NCBI GenBank assembly: GCA_028554755.1
Contig: JAPTOF010000009.1
Location: 3,080,501 to 3,144,500 of the forward strand
Direction: 5' to 3'
Length of the DNA stretch: 64,000 nt
From: Cordia subcordata
Taxonomy: Eukaryota; Streptophyta; Magnoliopsida; Boraginales; Cordiaceae
In this document: positions 52,973 through 64,000 of the stretch, piece after piece
How the letters are laid out: the number at the start of each line of letters is the position of its first letter
Position numbering within the stretch: position 1 is the first letter of the stretch
Notes under the pieces: generated by a model
The model's database searches: none
Told to the model about the DNA's origin: nothing
Seen by the model: only the letters and a program-made list of their open reading frames with translations
Translations under genes and position numbers: made by a program

Positions 52973-54626
52973 ATGTGCGACGCATCCGATTATCCAATAG
53001 AAGCTATTTTTGGTCAACAGCAAGATAAGTTGTCCCATTTAGTGTACTATGCTAGTAAGACCCTTGATGAAGGCCAAAAGAACTATAGCACCACAGAAAA
53101 AGAGCTTCGAGTAGTTGTCTTCTCTCTTGACAAGTTTAGGTCATACATCCTAGCGTCTAAGGTGATTGTATACACCGATCATGAGCATTGAAGTATTTGT
53201 TAGCTAAGAAAGAATCTAAGCCCCGCTTGATTAGGTGATTGCTCCTTCTACAAGAATTTGATGTTGAGATCCGGGATAAAAAGGGTGGAGAAAAATTAGT
53301 TGCGGATCATCTTTCCCCGTTTGTTAGTGAGTCTTCTAGTGATCCATCCCCTTTTCGTGATTCATTTCTTGATGAGCAATTGTTTGTTGTATTTCATCAC
53401 ACACCTTGGTTTACTTACATAGTTAACTATCTCTCCACGGGGCGTTTTCTCTTCCATTGGGATAAGAGAGAAAGAGATATGTTCCTAGCACAAGTTAGAC
53501 ATTTCTTTTGGGAGGATCTGTATCTTTTTAAAGTGTGTACGGATCAAATGATTCACCGGTGTGTGGCCGAGGATGAGATTGAAAGCGTGTCGAGTATGTG
53601 TCATGATGAAGGGCGTAGAGGTCATTTTAGTGGGAAGAAGACTGCTGCGATTATTTTGGTCCACTCTCTTCAGGGATGCCCAATAATATTGCAAAAAGTT
53701 TATCAAATGTCAACAATCCGGGTCTATCTGTAGGAAAAACATGATTCCTTTATCCCCTATTCTTCCAAGTGAGTTGTTTGATGTTTAGGGTATAGATTTC
53801 ATGGGTCTATTTCCATCTTTCTTTGGGTACCAATACATTTTAGTGGCCGTTGATTATGTGTCCAAATAGGTTGAGGCTTTTCTCACATACTCTAATGACT
53901 ATAGGGTAGTGGTTAAGTTCATTAAGGAGAACATTTTCTCTAGATTTAGAGTCCCTAGGGTCTTGATTAGTGATGGGGGTTTACATTTTTGCCATAAGAC
54001 TTTAGAGGCCTTGTTGAGAAGACATTCGGTCACCCACAAGGTAGCTACTCCTTATCACCCACAAACTAGTGGGCAAGTAAAGGTGTCCAGTAGGGAGATC
54101 AAGCACATTTTAGAGAAAACGGTTAGGCCCGATAGGAGGGATTGGTCTATTATATTGAATGATGCTTTATAGGCCTATCATACTGCTTTTAAAACTCCTA
54201 TTGGTATGTCTCTGTATCGATTGGTTTATGGGAAAGCTTGTCACTTGCTGGTAGAACTAGAGCATAAGGCTTATTGGGCAATCAAAACCCTAAACTTTGA
54301 TTTGGCAAGAGCCGGTGAGAAAAAGATGCTTGATTTAGCAGAGTTGGAAAAGCTTAGATTTCAGGTGTGAGAACACCAAACTTTATAAGGATAACAAATT
54401 ATTCTCTCCCTCTAATAAAGTTTGCTTGTTTAACTCACATTTGAAACTTTTTCCAGGTAAGCTTAAATCAAGATGGGATGGTCCGTATGAAGTGTTGGTT
54501 GGCTATCCTTCTAGAGTGGTCAAGATCAAAGATTTGAAGAATGGCCGAGAGTTGACGGTGAACGGACAATGCCTGAAGCATGCATATGATCCGAGTATGG
54601 CTTGTGTAGAAGTTTTAATGCTTTAG
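52973..54626 (+). pseudogene. E8 pol remnant: RNase H and integrase
   Basis: MCDASDYPIEAIFGQQQDKLSH...YYASKTLDEGQKNYSTTEKEL...VYTDHE is the RNase H-like domain. A frameshift follows at about 53188, and a TGA replaces the Trp of LIRW. The frame 53239-53733 has LLQEFDVEIRDKKGGEKLVADHL and an integrase zinc-binding region (CHDEGRRGHFSGKKTA). The core has GIDFMG, ISDGGLHFCHKT and [12 protein letters not shown], so all three DDE residues are present. Stops are at V-stop-GID, K-stop-VEA and AL-stop-AY. A deletion near 54370 precedes the C-terminal tail LFNSHLKLFPGKLKSRWDGP...KHAYDPSMACVEVLML, which ends at 54626. Reverse transcriptase would lie left of E7. Inactive, but the best-preserved pol here. 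Confidence 0.9.
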
Positions 54627-54660
54627 GATCCCATATATGGAGGTTGAAGAAGAATTGGTA

Positions 54661-55978
54661 TTTGCCTAGCTAACAGTATAGTGGTTAGTGCTACTAGGAG
54701 GCAACTTAGGTTCAATTTTGTGATTTTGCACTTATTTCATTTTCCTTTCTCCAAAGTGTTGAATCCCGATCCTTTGTCCATTAAGATACACCATTGCTCA
54801 TTATTGCACATGCCAATGCAAGCATGCATAGAATGGATTGTGAGTCACAAGGTTAATAGTATGGTGATCTGTCATTGGCATGGAAGACTTTGAAGAAAAA
54901 ACAAGGTTATATCTATCCTTTCTCCACTTGTCCCCCATGTTTTTACCCCATCCCTACCACTCTTACTTGCTTTGTAATGCCAATTTCCTTGTTCATGTGC
55001 TTTACTTCATTTGCTTGAGGACAAAGAACATTTAAGTTTGGGGTTATGGGACTTTAGTCTTATTGATTTCATGTTTTTCTTAGGGTAGAATGCATTATTT
55101 GGTTAAAAATGGTGAAAATTTTTCAAATTTTAATGCATGTTGAGTTGATTATTTCTTGGTTGATCATTGTGTTGGCTATTGTAGTTAACTCAATTTATTA
55201 GTGAATATGAGTAGCATTGCGGGAAGTGAATAGAGTGGAGAGAGAACCGAGACTTGGAGGAGATGCCCTTGAAAGTTGTGGGGAGTGAGGACCTTTAAGA
55301 ATGACCCTTGCAACCACCCCATAGCTTAGTAGGAAAGAGTGTTGAAAGAAATGGTTGTTGATGTGAATGCCTCTTCCTTGATTGGTTCTTTTTTATGTGC
55401 TTAATCCTTTCTTTCTCTTTTATTTTTGTGTGAATACAATGTAAAGCATGAAAAATCCAAACAATTGAAAAATCCAAAAAGTGCAAAAATATCAAAAAGA
55501 TAAACAAATTGAAAAAGAGAAAAAGCCAATGGCACCAAAAAGTTTTATGAATAAGTACATAAGTGAATAATGTCAACTTAGCTCGTGGTATCATTTTTAT
55601 AGACATGTGAACAAGGCTTTCATAAGCCATTAGATTTGTATATTCTCTCATTTTGTCTTTGAGGTTTTGTGCATATTGAGGAGGCTATGTTAGTTGAGGG
55701 GGCACGAAATATAAACATCCCGAATGCGTGAGTTAGAATCCTAGGCTTGTGGTGGTTTGGCTACTTGGGAAATTCTTGCATGGAACGAGACCCCTTATGA
55801 GTAGAGCGAGAATCCAAAGAGACTTGGAGATCTCTCCACAATAATAATGCCTCCTTCATGCTTCTTAGGCTAACTTTGGTAGCGAATCTATCCTTGAGGC
55901 AATCCATTGCATCAGCTTTAGAAATAAACTTGAGATTGGGCTTGCTTGGGGATAAGCAATGAGAAGGTTTGGGGGTGT
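54661..55978 (+). other. E8 type A motif, 3' UTR and polypurine tract
   Basis: The motif (GCCTAGCTAACAG, then GTGCTACTAGGAGGCAACTT) is at 54661-54710. The shared blocks follow, with an internal polypurine-like box (55012-55050), A-rich sequence (55450-55535) and the final hairpin plus GAGAAGGTTTGGGGGTGT at 55943-55978. No gene. Confidence 0.72.
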
Positions 55979-57832
55979 TGATGTGTTGTGTTTTTGTGTG
56001 TGTTTGTGTTGTTAATTTTCCATGTTTAAGAGGCATCTTGAGCCTTAAAAGAGGCGTTAGTATAGCACATACACTAGAGTTAGGCTTAACGTAAGCAAAC
56101 GTACATAGTTGAGTTTCTAAGTCAAATGTTATACTAAATGCTTAATTTTGTGCTTTGGGTAATCTATAAGGTTGAAAACAAAGCTTGAACGAGGATGCAC
56201 GATGAAGATAGAAGAGGTATGGGTCGAGTGATGAAGGCTGAGAGCAAGAAAGAGACAATAAAAGGCCAAATGGAGGAGTTGGTCGACGTAGAAAAATTGC
56301 CGGTCGACTGGCCACTCCAGAATGGACTTCATTTTTAGCCGGTCAACCCCCTCCAGAAGCTGGTCAGTCGATTGGCTAGTCCAAAGAGCATCACTTGAAA
56401 AGCCAGATGAGTTAAGAAGAGAAGCCGGTAAATCGGTTGTGCGTGGCAGGTGCCATAAAAACTCCACTTTTTAGCTTTTAAAGGGAAATTTTCAGAGACC
56501 CAGACGTACACCCATTTCTCACACCTAAAACCCTATTCTCACTCATCTTTGATTCACACACTAACATACATACCCACTTGAAATTAAGTTGATTTTGGAG
56601 GATTCAAACATTGCTTGGTAGAGATTTGCTCAAGTTTGTAAAGAAACAAGCAAGGATGAAAGGTGAGATTTCTATAACTTCTTTCATTCTTATTTACTTC
56701 ATGCTTGACTAGATGATTTAGGGTACCTAACTTGTGTAATAGGTTGATATATATACTCTTTTTTATAGGATTTTATTGGCTTATATATATATATACTTTT
56801 TTCTTATTTTTAGAAGCTTTATATCAATTCATGTCCATGTATTTAATGTAATGCTTGAATGAGTTGTATGTATATAGATTGGGTTGTATTTGTATAGAAC
56901 ACTACTAATTCTTGGATTATACATGTTTATCTGTGTGATTATGGATAATATGAAGTGAGTTGATTCTATTCATGTCCTTGTTAATATGAAATATGCCTCA
57001 TAGTGAGTACATGCTCAATCAATGCTACATGTGGATACTTGAATGCTTTCAATGGTGTAAACCAAACTCATTAGTGTTTGTATTGTGGATAGGACATCAT
57101 ATTCACAATGCCTTGCCTTAGACCATGCAGGACTGCACTTACTAGGTATTAATTCGTTTTAGTGTCCCTAGAATGACGGTACATAAGTTAGGTCTAGTCT
57201 AGGTCGAGTCCCCTTTGGCTTTAAATCCAGCTAATAGGAGTTTGGATAGGCTTAGTCGACCTTAGGAACCCTACGTCTTAGCTTTAAATCTAGCTAATGG
57301 TTTAAGAACTAGGGTAAGATTGTTCTAGGGCACCTAGGTAGCTTTCTAGTCCCTCTTATGGCCTTAGATACATAAGGACCACGCTGTAGCTCTAAGTGTG
57401 CATGCTTAGGGATGTACCCGCACCGAGTCCTAGGGTGTAATTAGGACACTAGTTAGTTGCTTAGTACTAGAAGCTTTATGTAGAAAGTCGATCCCCGAAT
57501 CCTATAGCATAGAGGCGCTAAATCACGCATTCCCAAGTGTAGGTCACCTGATCACCTTTCCCTTGTTTCAATCCCCTAAGTTAGCTTAGTTCTTTCCTTT
57601 TTTTCCTTAGTCCATTTATAGTGTAGTCTTTCATCTTTTTCCCTTAGCTCCCAAAAATCCAAAAAGTACAAAAACATGTTAGTCTAGGTCTTCTCTTTAA
57701 GCTTTTTCTAGAGCATGCTAGCATAGAATGTCTTCCACAAATTCATGCCTCCCTGTGGTTCGACACCCGCACTCGTACATACTATTCTACACGATCTGTA
57801 TAATTGCAGGTCTTTTAGGGCTTGCATCGAAA
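55979..57832 (+). repeat. E8 3' LTR, end truncated
   Basis: It starts TGATGTGTTGTG. U3 sites such as GCCGGTCGACTGGCC are at 56280-56410, and the TATA-like CATAAAA is at 56454-56460. Leader hairpins are at 57218 and 57289, and the U5 block is at 57740-57815. It stops after GGGCTTGCATCG without the final ACATCA, and runs into a second LTR. Confidence 0.82.
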
Positions 57833-57834
57833 AA

Positions 57835-59148
57835 GCATTCCAGCCTACTTTTACCCGCTTCCAATACACACGCTAATGTACACCCACTTAGAATTAAGTT
57901 TATTTTAGAGGATTCAAACATCATTTGGTGAAGATTTACTCAAGTTTGTAAAGAAACGAGCAAGGATGGAAGGGGGAGCTTTCTCAACCCTCTTTTATTC
58001 TCCTTTACAATATGCTTGAGTAGATAGATTAGGGTGACTAAACTTGTGTAATGGGATGATTTTTGTACTCTTTGTTATGGGATTTTACTGGCTTATATAA
58101 ATACATACTTTGTTCTTATTTTTAAGTGGCTTTATATCATTTCATGTCTATGTGTTTGGTGTAATAGTTGAATGAGTTGTATGTATATAGATTGAGTTGT
58201 ATTTGCTACAGAACACTTCTAATCCTTAGATTATGCATGTCTATGTGTGTGATTATGGATAATATGAAGTGGGTTGGCATTATTTATGTCTATGTGAGAT
58301 GAAACAGCCTTATAGTGAATACATGCTCAATTACTGTAACATGTTGATGCTTGAATGTTTCCAATGGTGTAAATCAAACTTTTGTGTCTTTGTATCATGA
58401 ATAGGACATCATATTCACAATGCCTTACCTTAGAATATGTAGGACTACGTCTATTACATACCAATCCGCTTTAGTGTCCCTAGAGTGACAGTGCTTAAAT
58501 GAGGACTAGTCTAGATCGAGTTCTCTTTAGCTTTAAATCCAGCTAATAAGAGTCCGGATAGGCTTAGTCGACCCTAAAATCCCTAGGTCTTAGCTTTAAA
58601 TCTAGCTAACGGTTTAGGAACTAGAGTGGGATCGTTCTAGGACACCTAAGTAACTTCCTAGTCCCTCCTATGGCCTTAGGTACATAAAGTCCACGCCGTA
58701 GCTTTAAGTATGAACGCTTAGGGATGGACTTGCATCGAGTCTTAGGGTGTAATTAGGTCACTAGGTAGTTGCTTAGCATTATAAGCCATACTTAGTAAGC
58801 CAATATCTCGAATCCCATAGTGTTGAGTTAAAGAATCACCCGTTCACAAGTGTAGGTCACCCTATCACCTTCCCAAAGGTTTAATCCCCCTAATTAGCTA
58901 AGTTCTTACTTTTTCTTTCTTGTATTCATAGTGTAGTATTTTATTTCCCTCCTAGCTCCCGTTAATCCGAAACACCAAAAATATGTTTTGTCTAGGTTTT
59001 CTTTTCAGCACTTTCTAGGACACTAAGCATAGGATTCACTTCACAACAATAGCTTCCCTGTGGTTTGACACCTGTGTTAGTACCCTTATATTGCATGATC
59101 TATACGCTTGCGGGATTTTTTAGGGCTTGCACCCTTAAGGGAACATCA
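57835..59148 (+). repeat. E10 5' LTR, 5'-truncated, in tandem with the E8 LTR
   Basis: It resembles the E8 LTR from the leader onward (AGAATTAAGTTTATTTTAGA matches about 56583) but lacks U3 and the TATA box. It has leader hairpins at 58530 and 58599, a U5 block, and a proper end GGAACATCA followed by the PBS. Loss of U3 means it could not drive transcription. Confidence 0.8.
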
Positions 59149-59154
59149 AGTTTT

Positions 59155-59172
59155 TGGCACCATTGTTGGGCA
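59155..59172 (+). promoter_or_regulatory. E10 primer binding site, decayed
   Basis: TGGCACCATTGTTGGGCA, placed six bases after the LTR as in E2 and E3. Most differences from the tRNA-Asp complement are transitions at former CpG sites. Confidence 0.8.
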
Positions 59173-59495
59173 GGCACAGTGGTTTGCATTCTTTGCTTGT
59201 GTGTTTTAGTAGTATTTATTTTCCTTGCTTTTTCTTTATAGTTGTTTAGCCTTTTATTATCTTGCTTCTTGTTTATATTATCTTACTTTGGTATTTGCTT
59301 GCACATCTTTGCTTTTGTTTTCTCTTGAGCTATTGAGTTTATTTTCCATATTTAGCTTGGCAGCTTGTTTAGCTTTATTAGTTGTTCTTAATTTTGTTTT
59401 TAGTAGTCTTTCTAGGATTGTGGCTTAATTACTGTAATTTTAGGTTTGTTGAAGTTTTTGGGGGTTGAAGTGGCCGGAGTTAGGATAGTTTGTGC
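59173..59495 (+). other. E10 leader
   Basis: T-rich untranslated leader between PBS and gag. The 67-codon frame at 59225 is hydrophobic only because the DNA is T-rich. No signal is recognised. Confidence 0.5.
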
Positions 59496-60205
59496 ATGCT
59501 TGGTAGAAGATCCCTTGGAAATCCCTTAGTATTCCTTAATCCTGAACCCGATAGAATTGCTAGACATTTTAAGAATTTAGGAGATCTTCTTGAGGAGATG
59601 GCCGATCCCAATCATCCTTCTAATCCATCTATTCCCCCAATGGATCCCATTCTACCTTATGATCACCATTGGTGTTAAGCCCAAGATCATTTTAGACAAA
59701 AGCCTCATAGACCGGACCCACCAATAGATTAATTGCCCACTCATAGGCAATTTTTTTCCCCAAACCCTTTGAGCCTAATTTGGCTATTCAAATTCCAGGT
59801 TTAGGGGAGACAAACATTGAAATCAAGCATAATATGTTGTCCATGCTTCCTTCCTTCTATCAGAGAAGTAAAGAAAGTCCTCTAGAGCATATGACCGATT
59901 TTCTTGAGATAAGTTCCACTCTCCATGTCCCTAATGTTCCCCAATAGGTCATACGTATAAGATTGTTCCCTTTCTCTCCTAAGGACAAGGCTAGGACTTG
60001 GTTATTTTTTAACTAATGGTTGTATCACTTCATGGCCGAGCTTCAATCTAAGTTCTTTTGGGAGTTTTATCCCATGGCCAAGATAGCCGACCCTAGGATC
60101 GCCATTATGACTTTCTCCCAGCATAATCTAGAACCTTTCATGAGGATTGGGAGTTATTCAAGGACCTTCTTAAACAGTGCCCATACCATGCGTATAGTAG
60201 TTGAC
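59496..60205 (+). pseudogene. E10 gag, 3' part replaced by E9
   Basis: The start MLGRRSLGNPLVFLNPEPDR...LEEMADP matches the E2 gag start. The capsid-type domain is recognisable in another frame: IKHNMLSMLPSFYQRSKESP, EISSTLHVPNVPQ-stop, FPFSPKDKARTWLFF, FMAELQSKFFWEFYPMAKIAD and a decayed Trp-Glu-Arg-Phe region. It is cut off at about 60205 by the E9 LTR before the zinc knuckle. Several stops; inactive. Confidence 0.82.
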
Positions 60206-61939
60206 TGCTATCTCGCGGTATAAGCCTAAATAGCCTGCAAGGGCATAGGTCGCGTGTAACTCAGTGTGTGTGAGTGTGGGGTTGAATCTATGGGAAGGCT
60301 TAACACCTAAGGTGCCCTAAGTTATGTGCATCCTAAGAAGCTACGTCTTAGGTTCCTACCTATGATATTTTTTGGTTTTTGGTTTGAGAGGAGCTCAACA
60401 AAAGAAAATCTAAGCTAAAACAAAAGGGGGCTGTTTGTGTGTGACGGGGGAATCAAGCGATCTAAGGGGGTCAAACGTCGAAAATGGGGGAATAAGGTGA
60501 TTATGTCTTGCCTGTGGGTGATTACGACTTCTTGTTAGGGTCGCTTGATGGATTATACAAAGTGCTCTAATCCAGACCTCAAATTAGCCTCTTAATTTGT
60601 ACCGTAAGCATAAGTACGGGTCCGTCCCTAACAAGATCAATTAGAGCATTAGGGTGGACTAACTAGCTTTCCTAAGTGAACTAAGATCAATTAAACCTAT
60701 TCGGGCACCTATTGGAAGGATTTAAAGCCCAAAGGGATTCAACCTAGGCTAGTTACTCGTTATGCACCATCGATCACATCACAATAGCGAAAATTGACAT
60801 TAAAGTGCAAAGCAAACAAATCTAAGGCATGGAATTCGAGAATACATCGGTATATTCTACTACTAAACACATAGACATGCTTAGATCACACCAATTTAAG
60901 CAATAGCAACTGGCATGTATGCAATAGAAGCTACTTCTGCTATTTGATATGCAAAAAACACATATAGACATGTATATAAGCATAGCCACTTTATACAATC
61001 ACCATATAAACACATAGACATGCTAGAATAATGATTTAGAAATGGGTAATAGCAACATAGACTTCAATATACATATACTACATCATTGAGGCATTTCAAC
61101 AAACACATAGACATGTATTTAAAAAGGCCTTTGAAACCCAAAGCACAAAGCATATATATATATATATATATATATATATCTATCAAATAACCATTGCAAA
61201 AGAGTAATAATCAATCCATAAATACAAGAATAATCACCCTACATAGTTCTAATCATATATATTTAAATTTGGACAAAAGAGAGATATCCTTCTATCCAAA
61301 TCCATGAGCTATGCCCAAATCCTTGTGTTTGATCCTATTAGAGGCTTGATTCCAAAGTTATTTTGTATATGGATAAGTGTGTGAGAGATGGGAGATGAGA
61401 GGACTACGCTTTTGGGAGATAGGTGTAAAAGAATATGACTTGTTCTTCTATACAATGGCCAAAAGAGGGCTTATATAGCCAATTTTTCATGACAACTGGA
61501 ACACGTAACCAGTGCACCGGCTCCAAGAGCTCTTTATTCTACCAAAGGAAGGTTTCTCACTGGTTTTACCGGCCAAGTGAACCAGTGCACCGGCTCTCTG
61601 AAGGGCACTCATCCGGCTCTTCTTGTTTTCCTCCGTTCAGTTGCATTTTGGCTCCAATTCGTGCATAGTATTTTTTCTGTGGTTTCGTATCACGTCCAAG
61701 AATCTCCCATGCCATTTTTCTTCATCTTTTGCACACTACAAAAATGTCCAAAATTAGGCCATGTCCTCTTTGGTTGCAAGCTCCAAATTTGGCTCCCATT
61801 GTGCTCGGTTTTGCCAGGTTACTCCATTCTTCAACTGGGAGCTTGTAAATGCAATCTTCTTGCTTACTTCTCATCTAAAAAACCTTTGTAAATAGATATA
61901 GAAATACAATGCAAAATCACACATGAAATCAACACATCA
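60206..61939 (-). repeat. E9 3' LTR
   Basis: 1734 bases, TGCTATCTCGCGG to AACACATCA. The minus-strand TATA box GGCTATATAAGCCC is at about 61467-61480. U3 sites are CCAGTGCACCGGCTC-type (61500-61620). The leader has CACATAGACATG repeats (60860-61115) and a TA microsatellite (61155-61178). Same subfamily as 17968-19555. Confidence 0.88.
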
Positions 61940-63340
61940 ACACCCCCAAACCTTTTCCTTACTTGTCCCCAAGCAAGCCCAAACCAAAGTTTGTCTCTAA
62001 GGTTGATACAAAGGGTTGCCTAAGGGATTGACTTGCTATCAAGGTTAGCTTAAGAAACATAAAAGGGGCATTTCTATTGCGGAGAGATCCCTAAGTCTCT
62101 TTGGATCCTCCTTTTACTCATAAAGGGCCTCGAACCTTGGGGGAACTTCCTAAGTAGCCAAACTAGCACAATCCTAGAATTCTAACGCATACTCTTAAGA
62201 AGTTGATATTTCATGGCCCTTCAACTAACATGGCCTCCCCAACATGCACAAAGCCTCAAAGACAAGAAAAGAGAGATTATACATACACAATGGCATATAA
62301 AAGGCCTTTTTCACATATCTACAAAGATGATAGCATGTACTAAGTTGACTTTGTGTCACTTATGCACTTATTCACAAAACCATTTGGTGCCTTTGGCTTT
62401 TTCTCTTTTTTTCAAATTTTTTTAAAAATTTTCAACTTCTTTTCTCATCTTTTTGCACCGTTTTTGCCTTTTTCAAATTATTTTTGAATTTTTCATACTT
62501 TGCATTGCATAACAAAAAAAAAAAAGAAAAGGAAAGGCTAAGGCACAACAAAAAGAACCAATCAAGGAAGGGGCATTCACATAAACAACCCTTTCTTCTC
62601 ACTCTTTCCTACCAAGCTATGGGATGGCTAAAAGGGGCATTCTTAAAGGTCTTAACTCCTCACAACTTTCAAGGGCATCCCCTCTAAGATCTAGTTCTCC
62701 CTCTGCTCTATTCATTCCCCACAATGCAACTAATATTCATCAATTAATTGAGTCAATCATAAAAGCCAACACAGTGAACAACCAATAAATAAACAACTCA
62801 ATATGCATAAAAATCGAAAAATTTTCACCATTTAAAAGCGCATATTACAATCTACCCTATATAAAGCTTAAAACAATAAAACCAAACTCCCCACCCTTAA
62901 ACCTAAACTTTGCTTGTCCTTAAGTAAATAGAACAAAAGCACATAACAAGAAAATAGGTGAGACAAAGCAAGTAAGGGTAGTGGGGATGGTGTAAATATA
63001 AAGGGACAAGTGGAGAAAGGATAGATACAACTTTGTGTTCGTTTAAAGCTCTCGTTGATGCCAATGATTTGTCATTCATCTATTAACACTGTTTTCTTTT
63101 TTGAGAACTACAAACACTCATAGCACACGATTAGTAGCATTGCCATGTGCTCGCATTGGCATTATCTAATGATAAACAAGGTGTATGAAGATTGGGAAAT
63201 GATAGAGTTGAGAATCAACACTTGGGAGGGTGAAAATGAAAACAACTAAAAAAAGAAAATAAAAGCAATGAACAAGAATAACTAAAAAGTAAAAGTTAGT
63301 AAAACAAAAGGAAAATAAGGAAAGCAAATGGAATATAAAC
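61940..63340 (-). other. E9 polypurine tract and 3' UTR
   Basis: The plus strand starts ACACCCCCAAACCTTTTCC. The shared blocks follow, including a T-rich run (62398-62500) and an internal polypurine-like box (62890-62928). No gene. Confidence 0.72.
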
Positions 63341-63400
63341 ATGTCTAGGGTGCCTCCTAGAAGCGCTGGATTTAACACTTACAGCAAGGCACCAATGTTA
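63341..63400 (-). other. E9 post-ORF motif, type B
   Basis: The plus strand reads GTCTAGGGTGCCTCCTAG, then GCGCTGGATTTAACACTTAC. It matches E3 and E6 in sequence and in its distance from the ORF. Confidence 0.75.
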
Positions 63401-63529
63401 AAGTAAACCATGTTTAAAATTGTGAGGCACAAATTGCCGGATATTGAACCAAGCACAAGCTATAAAAGGAAAAGGGTCATGCAATATATGATAAGGCAAT
63501 GAATGCACAATACATCCCTTTTTTAACTC

Positions 63530-64000
63530 CTACCCCAAAACATCAAATGCAAATGTGTGTGCAAGTGTGCAAGGTGTCATGCATAAACGTGGAAGATCAT
63601 GCCCCATTTGCTCTCTAATTGGCCATCCCATAGCTTTTTTCTCATGATCAAGGACTAGAAAAACACCCTTTCCATGGGTCAAGGATAAGTCTACTGCATG
63701 CAAAATAGAAGAAGTGCTATCTAACCCAAGATAAAAGTGTTCTATGCATGAAGACACAAAAATGAGCTCTAAGAAGGGAGATTCAATGGAATGGGAACAA
63801 GGAGTAGGAGCGACATTTGGAGAAGAAGGAGCAACGATAAAAGAAGTGGACATACTACAATCTTCTTCTCCATAAGATAAAACATGATCAAGCATAGGTT
63901 GCTCTAACTCCTCATCGGGGGTGGATTCAATCTTAATGGGCTTACTCACACTAAGGAAGGTTCATGTTTATCTAGAGAATGCTGAACCTCGTTAATCAAT
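63530..64000 (-). pseudogene. E9 private ORF, C-terminal part, runs off the edge
   Basis: SKPIKIESTPDEELEQP...HSIESPFLELIFVSSCIEHFYLGLDS...KKAMGWPIREQMGHDL aligns along its length with the tails of E3 and E6. Upstream, DKHEPSLV is in another frame, so a frame change occurs near 63950 at the same place as in E6. The exact offset differs (+1 in E6, -1 here), which argues for separate decay rather than a programmed shift. The zinc-knuckle part, if present, is beyond 64000. Confidence 0.78.

Larger units (their letters stand above)
60206..64000 (-). mobile_element. Element E9: private-ORF retrotransposon, 3' half in window
   Basis: Right to left: private ORF tail (64000-63530), type B motif (63341-63400), 3' UTR, polypurine tract (61940-61975) and 3' LTR (60206-61939). 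It belongs to the E3/E6 group but has a different LTR subfamily. The candidate target duplicate is TTGAC at 60201-60205; the partner lies outside. The right part, with PBS and 5' LTR, is beyond the window. Confidence 0.88.

Overview
This window looks like intergenic DNA from a large, retrotransposon-rich flowering-plant genome. It is AT-rich and almost entirely built of nested, mostly decayed LTR retrotransposons. The dominant superfamily is Ty3/gypsy of the Athila/Tat kind: a tRNA-Asp primer site (TGGCGCCGTTGCCGGGGA), LTRs of about 1.6-1.9 kb running TGATGTG...CATCA, 5-bp target duplications, and the plant-type gag, retropepsin, RNase H and integrase. I cannot name the species. No rRNA, intact tRNA, CRISPR or bacterial-type operon is visible. 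Family assignments come from reading motifs, not from a database search.

Layout, with labels used below. E1 (+), edge to 15729: retropepsin, an unrecognised ORF, 3' UTR and 3' LTR. Solo LTR S1 (-), 937-12080, is inserted in E1's ORF, and element E2 (-), 2602-11859, is inserted in S1. 15730-17967 is a lower-copy island with a minisatellite, a MULE-like inverted-repeat element and one possible host exon. 17968-19555 is a truncated LTR (-). 19556-20648 plus 31403-33125 is a broken copia-like element. It is split by solo LTR S2 (-, 20654-31397), which itself holds the young element E3 (-, 20661-27659) and an unrelated solo LTR (28234-30106). 33146-36894 is pol fragment E4 (-). 36895-38722 is an LTR of another family. 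38723-47691 is fragment E5 (+), with element E6 (+, 40438-47480) inside its 3' LTR. 47692-48745 is an inverted LTR piece. E7 (+) 48746-52972, E8 (+) 52973-57832 and E10 (+) 57835-60205 follow. E9 (-) runs from 60206 past the right edge.

The elements fall into two groups. E4, E5, E7 and E8 carry RNase H/integrase remnants and a type A motif after pol. E3, E6 and E9 have no visible capsid, protease, reverse transcriptase or integrase. The gap between their LTRs (E3, E6; E9 seen in part) is filled by one private ORF: in E3 two CCHC zinc knuckles followed by a long acidic, serine-rich region. They end in a type B motif. E2 is intermediate: gag, a dead protease and a version of the private C-terminal region, followed by type B and then type A motifs in tandem. 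All share the same 3' UTR blocks, polypurine tracts and LTR architecture, so the private-ORF group is most simply read as a non-autonomous lineage mobilised by the pol-bearing group. This ORF family and the paired hairpins in the LTR leaders are the most unusual things here.
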